Of a DNA stretch of 48,103 bases, positions 34,904-43,389 are shown piece by piece (the first letter of the stretch is position 1; the number at the start of each line of letters is the position of its first letter). The stretch spans positions 1 to 48,103 of the forward strand of contig JAMOUT010000046.1 of assembly GCA_027061995.1 (NCBI GenBank), in the 5' to 3' direction. Source of the DNA: Candidatus Aminicenantota bacterium. Its GTDB lineage: Bacteria > Acidobacteriota > Aminicenantia > JAMOAD01. A program made the position numbers and the translations under genes. The notes beneath the pieces are model-generated. The model saw only the letters and a list, made by a program, of their open reading frames with translations. It had not been told where the DNA came from and did not search any database.

Positions 34904-36739
34904 TTATTTTAATTTTGCTTCTTCCGGCAAACTTTTTGCTTCCTCTTCAAGATCCAATCTTTTAATGGTTTCCATTGTGGGAATTCCTCTGTCATCCCAA
35001 CCTCTTGCATCATAGAAAAGGGTCAACATCTCATCATATTTATCTTTTTCCAAAATTTTTCCCGCTATAGGACCCTCTTTATCGGCATTTGCAGGATCAA
35101 ACCATACTTCGGGAACATAATCTCTTGTTCTATCCCAATCGGGATCTTCCCTGAGCCAGAAGAGTTTCATAAGTGAATAGATTCTGTCCGCAATTTTCCA
35201 AAAATCGTCAAGGGTATAATCTATACCTGTTGCATCTTTAAAATATTTTGTATAAATATTAAGATCCATTCCGAGTTCGACCCACGGGAATCTACATGAA
35301 ACTATAAATTCGAAAAGTCCCCCTCTTATCCTCTGAAGTTCTATGATTTTATCAACTTTTTGTTGAGAATAAGCTTCCCTCGGGGTTTCACTAATCTCAT
35401 AAGTTATTACCCATGATTCTTTATGATGTGCACCTATAGGACTTGTTCCGAAAGCGAGAGCCATTCCGGGGAGAAATTTACAATTATAAGCTGATATCTC
35501 CATCCCTTTTACTTGCATTGCATAATCAAGTGAATTGTTTCCGAATTTTAATGCTGCTCTGTATGAACCATCCGCCAATATATCTCCGACTCCTTCTCTT
35601 TTTGCAATCATCCCGAGAATCTCTATAGCTCTTTTTGCATCACCGAATTTAAAATCACCTTCTGTGGCACCGTGGTCAATAGCATCAGCATAAAAGGCAA
35701 GGACATCACCCGCTGATATCGTATCCAGCCCATAATCATCACAAAGATAGTTCAGTGAACCGACATCCTGAAGATTAAATATTTCAAGACTTGCACCAAG
35801 AAGACCTATGTTTTCATAATCAAGCTCTGATTCTCTTTTTTCACTGTCATGAATTGTTATTCCGCAATGGAATGTGCAATTGGGACACCCGTAAGTTGCA
35901 ACTCTTGCTTCGTCAAGTCTTTGCCCGTCTATTTTCCATGCATCGGGATGTGAAGTTTTTCTCATGTTTCTTACGGGAAGAGTGTTTGTTTCATTACACC
36001 AAGCAAGAACGCCGTTTGTGGCTTGTTTTGACCATCCGATTTTTTTATCTGTCTGATAGGCCTCTTTCATCCCCTCTTTTCCGTCTTTTCTCATTTTTTC
36101 GGGATCTGCAACAGGGATATCTTTTGTTCCTTTAACAACAATCGCTTTTAGGTTTTTAGAGCCCATGACAGCACCCATTCCCGGTCTTCCTCCGGCTCTG
36201 CCTTCAAGACTTCGAACAATGGCAAATTTAACAAGGTTTTCTCCCCCTTGACCAATGGTCATAGCTCCGACCTGTTTGCCGAATTTTTCATAAAGCCATT
36301 TTTGAGAGTCATAGGTTCCTTTTCCCCAAATCTCATCAGCCGGCAAAAATTCAACTTCATCATCTTTTATATAAAGACAGGTTGGTGAATCCGCTTTTCC
36401 TTCAACTATAAGGATATCATAACCGGCTTTTCTCAAATGGATGGAAACATATGTTCCCATATTTCCGTCTCCATAACCACCGGTCAGAGGTGATTTTGCG
36501 GCAACAACAGCTTTACCTGTGTTCGGAGCGGGTATTCCCGATATAGGACCGAGAGCGACAATAAATTTATTTTCAGGTCCCAAAGGATCTATTCCGGGTT
36601 TAAGTTCATCATATAAAATTTTTGTGGCAAATCCTCTGCCACCTATCCATTTTTTAGCAAATTCTTCAGAAAACGACTCTTTTCTGAATGTTTTGTCAGT
36701 TAAATTCACTCTTAAAATATTACCAAGCCAACCTTTCAT
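34904..36739 (-). CDS. aor: Tungsten-containing aldehyde:ferredoxin oxidoreductase
   Basis: Oxidises aldehydes to acids with ferredoxin, or runs in reverse. The fold is recognised by GWLGNILRVNLT at the N-terminus, GRPGMGAVMGSKNLKAIVV (pterin binding), and the 4Fe-4S cysteines C285, C288 and C292 (GCPNCTFHCG) with C482 (IVSCRF); Pyrococcus AOR has C288, C291, C295 and C494. Length 611. The second pterin motif (about 335-350, DDYGLDTISAGD) is intact. A cggagga site gives the start. It is probably cotranscribed with the MoaD/ThiS-like gene. It implies tungstate uptake and an anaerobic, ferredoxin-based metabolism. Confidence 0.95.
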   Translation of the reverse strand: MKGWLGNILRVNLTDKTFRKESFSEEFAKKWIGGRGFATKILYDELKPGIDPLGPENKFIVALGPISGIPAPNTGKAVVAAKSPLTGGYGDGNMGTYVSIHLRKAGYDILIVEGKADSPTCLYIKDDEVEFLPADEIWGKGTYDSQKWLYEKFGKQVGAMTIGQGGENLVKFAIVRSLEGRAGGRPGMGAVMGSKNLKAIVVKGTKDIPVADPEKMRKDGKEGMKEAYQTDKKIGWSKQATNGVLAWCNETNTLPVRNMRKTSHPDAWKIDGQRLDEARVATYGCPNCTFHCGITIHDSEKRESELDYENIGLLGASLEIFNLQDVGSLNYLCDDYGLDTISAGDVLAFYADAIDHGATEGDFKFGDAKRAIEILGMIAKREGVGDILADGSYRAALKFGNNSLDYAMQVKGMEISAYNCKFLPGMALAFGTSPIGAHHKESWVITYEISETPREAYSQQKVDKIIELQRIRGGLFEFIVSCRFPWVELGMDLNIYTKYFKDATGIDYTLDDFWKIADRIYSLMKLFWLREDPDWDRTRDYVPEVWFDPANADKEGPIAGKILEKDKYDEMLTLFYDARGWDDRGIPTMETIKRLDLEEEAKSLPEEAKLK

Positions 36740-36760
36740 ATTATTATCCTCCGATATATA

Positions 36761-36790
36761 ATTTTAACTATATAATTTATCATAAAACAA
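36761..36790 (-). promoter_or_regulatory. Possible promoter of the aor gene
   Basis: On the minus strand TTGTTT (36790-36785), an 18-nt spacer and TAAAAT (36766-36761), about 21 nt before the ATG. The region is very AT-rich, so chance matches are likely. Confidence 0.35.
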
Positions 36791-36986
36791 GCATAAATTA
36801 AAGAAGAACTTTAAATCCCTGAAAACCGAATAATAACTGTAAAAACAATGGCAAAAAAGCGAAAATATCATAAAAGAGTATAAATGGGATATAGGGTTAT
36901 GGAAAAGGTTTGAGAAGCGATTGAATTGAATCTTAGGAAAAAACAAAGCAAGATAAAAGTTTAATGGAGCAGTCTGTTTAAAGTAT

Positions 36987-37050
36987 GTAAATTTTAAAAA
37001 TTTACCCGTTTTCTCTCCGTTTTTTTATCTTTCTTATAACATAAAGATAA
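36987..37050. other. Inverted repeats in the 446-nt gap upstream of aor
   Basis: Two AT-rich dyads: GTAAATTT/AAATTTAC at 36987-37005 and TTATCTTT/AAAGATAA at 37025-37050. Neither has a T tract. The gap (36740-37185) has no plausible gene; it also shares the short word AACAGACTGCT (36968-36980, minus strand) with the promoter region at 29061. Confidence 0.35.
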
Positions 37051-37185
37051 TTATTTCTCCTTATTACTCTGTTTTTTGCCAAAATCCCGGACTCTCCTCT
37101 AACTTATTCCCTTATTCGAGGTTTTGGGTTATCCGTCTCTTTCAGACTTGTTCCGAAATGATAAAGACTTTTTTATCTAAACTCA

Positions 37186-37557
37186 TTATTTATCACTCCT
37201 AATTTCCCAGTGACCGCCTTTATCCGGTCCAAAGCGATCTAATTTTTTTTGCTTTTTTAATTTTGCAATCTGTTTTTCTATAGCTCTGGTTGATAAACCA
37301 ATGTTTTCAGCTATTTCAGGTATAGTGATATATTTATTTTCTTTTATAAGGTTAATTATTTTTACCGAACTTTTCTGTAAATTTTCAAATTTGAAAATCA
37401 TTCGTGTAAAACTATCACCAAACACAAAACAATCTCTCAAATAGCTTTTTAATATCCGTGGCACTCCCGAGCCGAGCTGTTCTACCATATCCAAATCCCT
37501 GAAAATACGCATTAATTCTTTGTTCTTTGGTAGCGATAACCCCGAAAATAGGTAGAA
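37186..37557 (-). pseudogene. Truncated AlbA/Schlafen-type ATP-binding regulator, C-terminal remnant
   Basis: Encodes only the end of the widespread 'ATP-binding/RecG-like' regulator family: LPKNKELMRIFRDLDMVEQLGSGVPRIL, which normally closes the HATPase_c_4-like domain, then a winged-helix domain (IPEIAENIGLSTRAIEKQI). The family protein is about 400-500 residues; the N-terminal AlbA_2 domain is missing. The frame is open back to a TGA at about 37558-37560, and the family sequence continues upstream of the only ATG (37512), so that ATG is internal. Upstream of it lies the promoter of the next gene on the other strand. I read it as a decayed gene. Confidence 0.7.
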
Positions 37558-37561
37558 TCAT

Positions 37562-37588
37562 TTGACAATAATTTGTCTATAATATAAT
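37562..37588 (+). promoter_or_regulatory. Promoter of the serine-hydrolase lipoprotein gene
   Basis: Consensus TTGACA at 37562-37567 and TATAAT at 37583-37588 with a short 15-nt spacer; a second TATAAT lies 5 nt earlier. The ATG follows at 37614. Confidence 0.5.
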
Positions 37589-37613
37589 CTTGTATATTTT
37601 ATAGGGAATGAAT

Positions 37614-38771
37614 ATGAAAAAAGCTGTTTGGATAATATTATTAATTATTATTTTTTCCGTAGGATGCAGGAAAGATGAGGAAAATAAGGTTTATCAACCC
37701 TATTTAAAGACAGGTGAATTCAGAGGAGAATATTACCCCACTTTAAAATGGAGAGAATGCAAACCGGAAAGCGTCGGATTTGATTCCGTAAAATTAAAAC
37801 GAGTCTATGATTATGCGGCAAACCCCGATATAAAAACTCAAGCATTGATAATCATAAGAAGAGGATATATATTTTTTGAAGTATATCTTAATAATTTTAC
37901 GAAAGATTCGGGGCATTACAGCTATTCCGTAGCGAAGAGTTTTTCATCCGCACTCATCGGAATAGCTTACTATGATAAACTCATAGATAGTCTTGATGAT
38001 AAAATCTATGATTATTATCCGAAATATAAAGAACTTTTTGAGGGAAACGATTCCTCTCTGAAAAAAGAGATAACCATTAGGAATTTGCTAACCATGACTT
38101 CAGGATTACAATGGAATGAAGAAAATTACAGTATTCCCGAGAATGATGCTTTTATAATGATTGATGATTCTGATGATTATTTTAATTATATATTATCAAA
38201 ACCCATGAGATATCCACCCGGAACAGATTGGAATTATTCAAGCGGTGATTCAATGTTACTTTCGGGTATTATAGAAAAAGCAACAGGCAGTTCCCCCTTT
38301 GAGTATGCCAAAAAAAAGATTTTCGGGAAAATAGGCATCAAAAATATTACATGGGAGACAGATAAAGCGGGACATACGATTACCGCATGGGGGATAAAAA
38401 CAACGGCAAGAAATTTTGCAAAATTCGGATATCTTTACCTTAAAAACGGTATATGGGAAAATAAACCAATAATAGATAAAAGATGGATTAAAGAATCTTT
38501 GATTCCCGTTTCAAAAAGATATCCGGAAGAACTTTCAAGCATAGATTTTTACGGTTATCAATGGTGGTTATTACCGGCTTTGGAAAATTACAGGAATTAT
38601 GATATCCCGCCGAAAACATATCTTTCGTGGGGGCGTTATACTCAACAAATTTTTATTATTCCCGAAAAAGAGATTATTATTATCAGGCTTGCGCATGATA
38701 CGGATTATCAACGGGATGATTGGAGAGAAGCGGAATTTCTCAGTATTGTTTTAAAGTGTTTAAATAATTAA
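37614..38771 (+). CDS. Serine beta-lactamase-like hydrolase, lipoprotein
   Basis: Class C beta-lactamase/DD-peptidase fold. Signal peptide with lipobox (FSVGC), so the mature protein is lipid-anchored outside the inner membrane. The S-x-x-K motif is SVAK (S105-K108, counted from this start), followed by the Tyr motif WNYSSGD and a C-terminal YTQQIFIIPEKEII strand. Family members are esterases, peptidases or beta-lactamases; a role in true beta-lactam resistance cannot be read from sequence. I chose the ATG at 37614 over 37608 because the aggga site is then properly spaced. It is a single gene, convergent with the tonB-like gene. Confidence 0.85.
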   Translation: MKKAVWIILLIIIFSVGCRKDEENKVYQPYLKTGEFRGEYYPTLKWRECKPESVGFDSVKLKRVYDYAANPDIKTQALIIIRRGYIFFEVYLNNFTKDSGHYSYSVAKSFSSALIGIAYYDKLIDSLDDKIYDYYPKYKELFEGNDSSLKKEITIRNLLTMTSGLQWNEENYSIPENDAFIMIDDSDDYFNYILSKPMRYPPGTDWNYSSGDSMLLSGIIEKATGSSPFEYAKKKIFGKIGIKNITWETDKAGHTITAWGIKTTARNFAKFGYLYLKNGIWENKPIIDKRWIKESLIPVSKRYPEELSSIDFYGYQWWLLPALENYRNYDIPPKTYLSWGRYTQQIFIIPEKEIIIIRLAHDTDYQRDDWREAEFLSIVLKCLNN

Positions 38772-38789
38772 ACCTTATTATGATAAAAT

Positions 38790-39827
38790 TTAATTTTCTC
38801 CCGCTTCACTCGGATAAAGATTATAATAGAAAAGAAATCTTGCTTTTACTGTTTTATACGGATAATAATCGGGTAAAGGGGGAAACGGAACAGAACCTTT
38901 AATAGCATTCTGCGAAGAGAGATTAAAAGAGATTACTTTTGATTTGACCAATACTTTAAATTGCGACAGAGAGCCATCTTTACTGAAAACAATATAAAAG
39001 GCATTGTATCCTTTTAAACCTAATTTTGCAGCCGTAGGAACAATCCAATTGGCTTTCACCCTTCTTATTACCTCTTTTATCCAAGGATCAAGATTAATCC
39101 CGTGAGTATCGAAAGCAACCGAAGCCCCGTAATTTTTCCAGCCGCTTCCTCCGCCGATACCCTCTCCGAGTTTAAAACTAAACCTGTTTTTACCCCCGTA
39201 AGGGATTACCAATTTTTTCTTCTTGATTTTCGGTTTGCTCTTACTTATCCCTTTATAAAGATAATTACCCCCTTTTCCCGGATTACCGGGAGGCAGATTA
39301 TCTTTTCCTTTAACCGGTCCTCTCGGGTCCTTGTCGGGAACTATTATCATCCTTTTTTTTGTTAAAGGCAATTTTTTCATTTTTTCTTTTGGTATGGGAA
39401 TAGGCGTTTTTTTAATAGGTTTTGTTTTTTTAATTGGTTTCAACTTCGGTTTGATAATCGGTTTTGGTTTTGGTTTGATAATTGGTTTTGGTTTTTTAAC
39501 GGATTTTTTCTCTTTTACCAATGAAAAATTATTTTTAGGCTTTTCAGGTTGAGCGGGTTTTCTTTTTTCCACCTGTTTTTTCTTTGTTTCAACAGGTTTA
39601 GGCTTTATAAGCTTCTTTTTTTTCTTCTTTATAATAACTTTTTTAAATTTCGGATAATGAATCGGTTTTTTCAGTGGTTCGGGGATAACAACATCCGTTA
39701 TTTTTTCTTCGGGGTATTCTCGAGTATCGGGAATAAACATGAGCAAACCGAATATTAATATATGCAGAATAATGGATAATATTAAAAAAACCGGTTTTTC
39801 CTTTCTCTTATTAAATTCTTCAAACAT
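38790..39827 (-). CDS. TonB-family energy-transducing protein
   Basis: Inner-membrane anchor (PVFLILSIILHILIFGLLMFI), a Pro/Lys-rich periplasmic span (about residues 35-180, with repeats such as KPKPIIKPKPKP), a Gly-rich linker and a C-terminal TonB/TolA-like domain (about 245-340: DPWIKEVIRRVKANW, VPFPPLPDYYP). The PxK repeats suit a long rigid span across the periplasm. No exbB/exbD or TonB-dependent receptor is in the window. It starts within the end of the upstream hydrolase gene (8-nt overlap) and is the last gene of the bamA operon. TolA-like function is an alternative. Confidence 0.8.
   Translation of the reverse strand: MFEEFNKRKEKPVFLILSIILHILIFGLLMFIPDTREYPEEKITDVVIPEPLKKPIHYPKFKKVIIKKKKKKLIKPKPVETKKKQVEKRKPAQPEKPKNNFSLVKEKKSVKKPKPIIKPKPKPIIKPKLKPIKKTKPIKKTPIPIPKEKMKKLPLTKKRMIIVPDKDPRGPVKGKDNLPPGNPGKGGNYLYKGISKSKPKIKKKKLVIPYGGKNRFSFKLGEGIGGGSGWKNYGASVAFDTHGINLDPWIKEVIRRVKANWIVPTAAKLGLKGYNAFYIVFSKDGSLSQFKVLVKSKVISFNLSSQNAIKGSVPFPPLPDYYPYKTVKARFLFYYNLYPSEAGEN
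39448..39495. repeat. 24-bp tandem repeat in the tonB-like gene
   Basis: Two consecutive 24-bp copies differing at one base, encoding KPKPIIKP twice in the Pro/Lys-rich span. Copy number could vary by slippage without changing frame. Confidence 0.75.
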
Positions 39828-40905
39828 ATCTTCTCATAATTATATCTTGGCTCTTTTTAATTATATCACTATGAGTCGGTTCATGAACTTTCGGGTGAAC
39901 TCTGTTCAGGAGAATAGTGATTATCAAATCTCTCTCAGGATCTATTGTAATACTTGTTCCCGTAAAACCAAAATGATAAATTGTTTTATCGGATAATAAT
40001 TTTGATATTGAAGCCCCTTGCGTTGTTTTTAAAATGAATCCCATGCTTCTGTGAACCGAACTAAAAGGGGTAAGGTTTTTATAAAAAAGTTGCAGCATTC
40101 TGTTTGTTAATATTGTATTTGAATTCGGTAAAAATTGCATTGCGATTTTTGATACATCATCGGCTGTTGAAAACAATCCCGCATTTCCGGCTGTTCCACC
40201 GGAGAAAAAGGAATTTCCATCATGGACTTTTCCCCATATTATCCCTTTTCTTTCGGGTATCTTTATCTTAAAAATATTCAAAGCTTTTTCTTTTTCATAT
40301 CCGTTTCCATCCTCTGTTGCCGATATCCTTTCTTTTAATTTTATCGGCGGCGAAAAAAAGGTATCTTCAATTTTCAAAGGTTTTTTTATCAACCTGTTAA
40401 AAATAGATATATAATCTTCCCCCGTAATTTTTTCAATAATTGCTTTTAATATTATATAATTGAGACAACTGTAAATTACAAATTTCCCGGGAGGTTTTTC
40501 AAGTTTTGTCCGCAATGCTTCTCTGAAAATGGAATTAAAATTTTGGTTTTTATAATACAGAGGTTTCCAGCTTATGTTTCCCGTCGTATGAGTTAAAAGC
40601 TGCTCTATAGTTATCTCTTTTTTATCTTCGGGAATATCTCCGAAAATATAACCGAGATTATCCCCCTGTTTAAATTTTTTATCCTCTATCAAAAGAGCAA
40701 TCAAAAAAGATGTTGCAAGAGGTTTTGTAATTGAAGCCAAATCATAAATCGTTTTTTGTGTGGTTTTTATTTTTTCGGGGATAATAACGGAAAATCCTCC
40801 GAATGTTGAAAAAACAGTTTTTCCGTTTTTGATAACGACGATATTATATGAAGTGATTCTATTTTCTTCAATTTTCCGATTTAAGTAATTGTTTAGTTCG
40901 TGCAT
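39820..40905 (-). CDS. Serine hydrolase of the beta-lactamase/DD-carboxypeptidase family
   Basis: Class C-type fold with S-x-x-K motif SITK (S58-K61, DLASITKPLATS), a Tyr region VIYSCLNYIIL and the HFGFTGTS motif near the C-terminus. It has no signal peptide, so a cytoplasmic location is predicted, unlike the lipoprotein at 37614. The 38-nt overlap with the upstream oxidoreductase gene is long, but no later start codon gives an intact N-terminus. Proteins of this group include esterases and muropeptide hydrolases. Its place in a lipid A/outer-membrane operon suggests an envelope role. It is poorly conserved and I give no gene name. Confidence 0.8.
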   Translation of the reverse strand: MHELNNYLNRKIEENRITSYNIVVIKNGKTVFSTFGGFSVIIPEKIKTTQKTIYDLASITKPLATSFLIALLIEDKKFKQGDNLGYIFGDIPEDKKEITIEQLLTHTTGNISWKPLYYKNQNFNSIFREALRTKLEKPPGKFVIYSCLNYIILKAIIEKITGEDYISIFNRLIKKPLKIEDTFFSPPIKLKERISATEDGNGYEKEKALNIFKIKIPERKGIIWGKVHDGNSFFSGGTAGNAGLFSTADDVSKIAMQFLPNSNTILTNRMLQLFYKNLTPFSSVHRSMGFILKTTQGASISKLLSDKTIYHFGFTGTSITIDPERDLIITILLNRVHPKVHEPTHSDIIKKSQDIIMRRYV

Positions 40906-41806
40906 TAATAAATTCCAAGATTTTTTCCGCTATTTCAAGTGCTCTAACCCCCTCTTTGAGAGTAACTTCCTGCTCCCCTCTTTTGTCTATACTATCGAAA
41001 AAATTGATTAATTCAAGTTTTAAAGGTTCCCCCTTATCGACTTCAATAGGGGTTCTCCTTATATCATTTTTGAAAACTTTTGTTACAAAAACTTCCTGTA
41101 TAGTATAATCAAGATTAAAATATGAATTTTTTTGAAATATCCTGATTTTTCTGACTTTTTCAGCCGAAACTCTACTTGCTGTCAAATTTGCAACGGAGCC
41201 ATCCTCGAATTCAATTATTACATTGGCTATATCAATGCTTTTAGTAACCACGGGAATCCCTACCGCTCTTATATCCGTAGGTTTTGCTTTTGCAAGTGAA
41301 AAAACGATATCAATATCATGTATCATCAAATCTTTTACAACATCAACATCCAAAGCTCTATTTGAAAATCTTCCCAATCTTTCGGTTATAAAATAAAAAG
41401 GGTATTCTATGTGTTGTCGAAAAGCTTTCAGAGCCGGATTAAACCTTTCTATATGACCTACCGTTATGATTTTATCACTGTTCTTTGAAAGTTCCAGCAA
41501 TTTATGAGCTTCTTCAAGTTTTGCTGCTACAGGTTTTTCTATAAGGACATTTTTTCCCTTTAAAATAAGGTTTTTGGCAATATCATAATGGGTTATCGTA
41601 GGCGTAGCGATGATAAAGCTATCAACTTTTCCCACAAGATCATTATAATCGGTATAATAAGGAACATTGAACTCTTCCCCGACCTCTTTAGCTCTGTCAG
41701 GGTCAATATCAACAACTCCGACAAGTTTTACACTGTCCAATGATTTGATAATTCTTGTATGGTGATATCCGAGATATCCTACTCCAATTACTCCTACATT
41801 TATCAT
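40868..41806 (-). CDS. Gfo/Idh/MocA-family NAD(P) oxidoreductase, possible GnnA-like UDP-GlcNAc 3-dehydrogenase
   Basis: Rossmann domain with GVIGVGYLGYHHTR, ATPTITHYD and the family signature VLIEKPVAA (EKP), followed by the C-terminal alpha/beta domain with VGHIERFNPA and LMIHDIDIV. Length 312. It lies between lpxI (4-nt overlap) and a serine hydrolase. In bacteria with amide-linked lipid A, such as Acidithiobacillus and Leptospira, a Gfo/Idh enzyme (GnnA) oxidises UDP-GlcNAc at C3 before an aminotransferase (GnnB) acts. The position next to lpxA fits this, but no GnnB-like aminotransferase is present here. Other sugar dehydrogenase roles are possible. Confidence 0.8.
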   Translation of the reverse strand: MINVGVIGVGYLGYHHTRIIKSLDSVKLVGVVDIDPDRAKEVGEEFNVPYYTDYNDLVGKVDSFIIATPTITHYDIAKNLILKGKNVLIEKPVAAKLEEAHKLLELSKNSDKIITVGHIERFNPALKAFRQHIEYPFYFITERLGRFSNRALDVDVVKDLMIHDIDIVFSLAKAKPTDIRAVGIPVVTKSIDIANVIIEFEDGSVANLTASRVSAEKVRKIRIFQKNSYFNLDYTIQEVFVTKVFKNDIRRTPIEVDKGEPLKLELINFFDSIDKRGEQEVTLKEGVRALEIAEKILEFINARTKQLLKSEN

Positions 41807-42597
41807 ATTGCCACCAAAATTAATTTTGTCTTTTTACAATACTCCATAACTTTAACAAAGTCAAGGATTATGGTTTTTTTTGATTCTATCGCGAGTGCTT
41901 TTCCCCCGTTATTTTTAATATTTTTCACGGTATCAAGCCCCACCACCGGGATATCAAATCTCATATCATGATCGGGCATGGAGACTTTGACTATTGTAAA
42001 ATCATCAGCATATTTACCCGTCCTTTCTATCATTTTATCAGTGCCTTCAATCCCTTCAACCGCAAGAATCACTCCCTCTTTAACCGCCACTGATTGACCT
42101 ATTCCCATTTTTGCAATCTCTTTTGCTATTTGATAGCCAAACTCAATATCCTTTTTTATTTTTTTCCCGATTTTCCCCGATAAAATAGTTTTATCCGGTA
42201 TTATATCCGATAAAATCTGATCATATCTTAATAATTCTATGGAAAAAGTTTTCAGAAATTCTTTTATAGTGTCAAATATTGAAGAGGGATTTTTTGATTT
42301 AAGTTTGTTAATTATTGACAGAGCGAATTTATCAGGCTTTATATCCTTAAATATATTTATATGCTCCACCTTTCCGGCGAGAATAACTTTTTTTATCCGG
42401 TTTTTCGTCAAAATATCAATCATTTTTTTTACTTGTCCTAATTTTACTTCAAAATAATAAGGGGTCAAATTTTTTAAAGAGGGATGAGCAAAATTAGTCA
42501 AACCGATTATATAAACCTCATTATTTTGATTTATAAGCTCTTTTGCAATTGTTTCGGGTAATTTTCCGCTACCGGAAATTATAGCTATCTTTCCCAT
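41803..42597 (-). CDS. lpxI: UDP-2,3-diacylglucosamine pyrophosphatase, LpxI type
   Basis: Hydrolyses UDP-2,3-diacylglucosamine to lipid X and UMP in lipid A synthesis, the role of LpxH in E. coli. The N-terminus KIAIISGSGKLPETIAKE, KVILAGKVEH, MGIGQSVAVKEGVILAVE and the C-terminal GVEGTD/MPDHDMRFDIPVVGLDT regions are typical of LpxI (formerly DUF1009). Length 264. It overlaps lpxA by 13 nt and the downstream oxidoreductase by 4 nt, so it is translated together with them. Confidence 0.92.
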   Translation of the reverse strand: MGKIAIISGSGKLPETIAKELINQNNEVYIIGLTNFAHPSLKNLTPYYFEVKLGQVKKMIDILTKNRIKKVILAGKVEHINIFKDIKPDKFALSIINKLKSKNPSSIFDTIKEFLKTFSIELLRYDQILSDIIPDKTILSGKIGKKIKKDIEFGYQIAKEIAKMGIGQSVAVKEGVILAVEGIEGTDKMIERTGKYADDFTIVKVSMPDHDMRFDIPVVGLDTVKNIKNNGGKALAIESKKTIILDFVKVMEYCKKTKLILVAI

Positions 42598-43388
42598 TTA
42601 TCCCTTATTTTTTTTATAATACCTCTTTTTGAATTTTTTATAAAATTTAAAAGATGTGTTAATTCCTTATCTTTTTCCAACTCTTTTTCTATTTTTACCA
42701 AAGCATCCGTTGTATTTAATCCTGACCTAAACAGAATTTTGAAAGCTTCTTTTATTATAGCTACAGCTTCCTTGGAGATTCCGTTTCTTCTCATCCCGAT
42801 TGAGTTAACATCAACAATATACGCAGGTCTTGCTCCGACTACCCGTGCAAAAGGGGGAACATCCCGGGTTACCACCGCATACCCGCCGAGAAAACTGAAT
42901 TTCCCGATTCTAACAAATTGATGAACACCGACAAATGCACTTAAGATGGCATAATCCTCGATTATTGTATGTCCGCCGATAGTTGCTCCGTTCGTCATAA
43001 TAATATTACTACCTATTTGACAATCATGTGCTATATGGGAGTATAACATAAAATAGTTATTATCCCCTATTTTTGTTAATCCTCCCCCCTTTGTTGTTCC
43101 TATGTTTATACTCGTATATCCTCTGATAATATTATTGTTTCCTATGATAACCCTATGGGGCTCACCTTTATAACCGATATCCTGAGGCGGTGTTCCTATT
43201 GAAGCGAAAGAGTAAATTTTATTATTTTCTCCGATTTCAACATTACCCGTTATTAATGTATTTTGAAATACTTTAGTATTTTTCTTTATTCGAACATTCT
43301 TTCCTATATAAGAAAAGGCGCCTATTTCCACGCCTTCATCAAGCTCAGCTCCTTTCTCAACCTGTGCTTTTGAATCTATCAGAACCAT
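42585..43388 (-). CDS. lpxA: UDP-N-acetylglucosamine acyltransferase
   Basis: First step of lipid A synthesis. Left-handed beta-helix with repeated hexapeptides (VEIGAF, VEIGEN, IGDNNY) and the catalytic His pair region HIAHDC (H118, H121), then the C-terminal helical end GMRRNGISKEAV. Length (267) fits. The segment that reads TIHRGT in E. coli LpxA is SINIGT here, while the following GGGLTKIG is conserved. It starts 1 nt after fabZ. Combined with the GnnA-like gene, it may use an amino-sugar acceptor (inference). Confidence 0.95.
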   Translation of the reverse strand: MVLIDSKAQVEKGAELDEGVEIGAFSYIGKNVRIKKNTKVFQNTLITGNVEIGENNKIYSFASIGTPPQDIGYKGEPHRVIIGNNNIIRGYTSINIGTTKGGGLTKIGDNNYFMLYSHIAHDCQIGSNIIMTNGATIGGHTIIEDYAILSAFVGVHQFVRIGKFSFLGGYAVVTRDVPPFARVVGARPAYIVDVNSIGMRRNGISKEAVAIIKEAFKILFRSGLNTTDALVKIEKELEKDKELTHLLNFIKNSKRGIIKKIRDKWER

Positions 43389-43389
43389 T

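Noticed and set aside
36764-36946. 60-codon minus-strand open frame upstream of aor
   Set aside because: Phe/Tyr/Cys-rich accidental frame in AT-rich DNA over the aor promoter region, with no ribosome site.
29061-36980. Shared 11-bp word AACAGACTGCT at about 29061 and about 36969 (opposite strands)
   Set aside because: Possibly the trace of a dispersed repeat, but two 11-bp matches are too little to claim an element.
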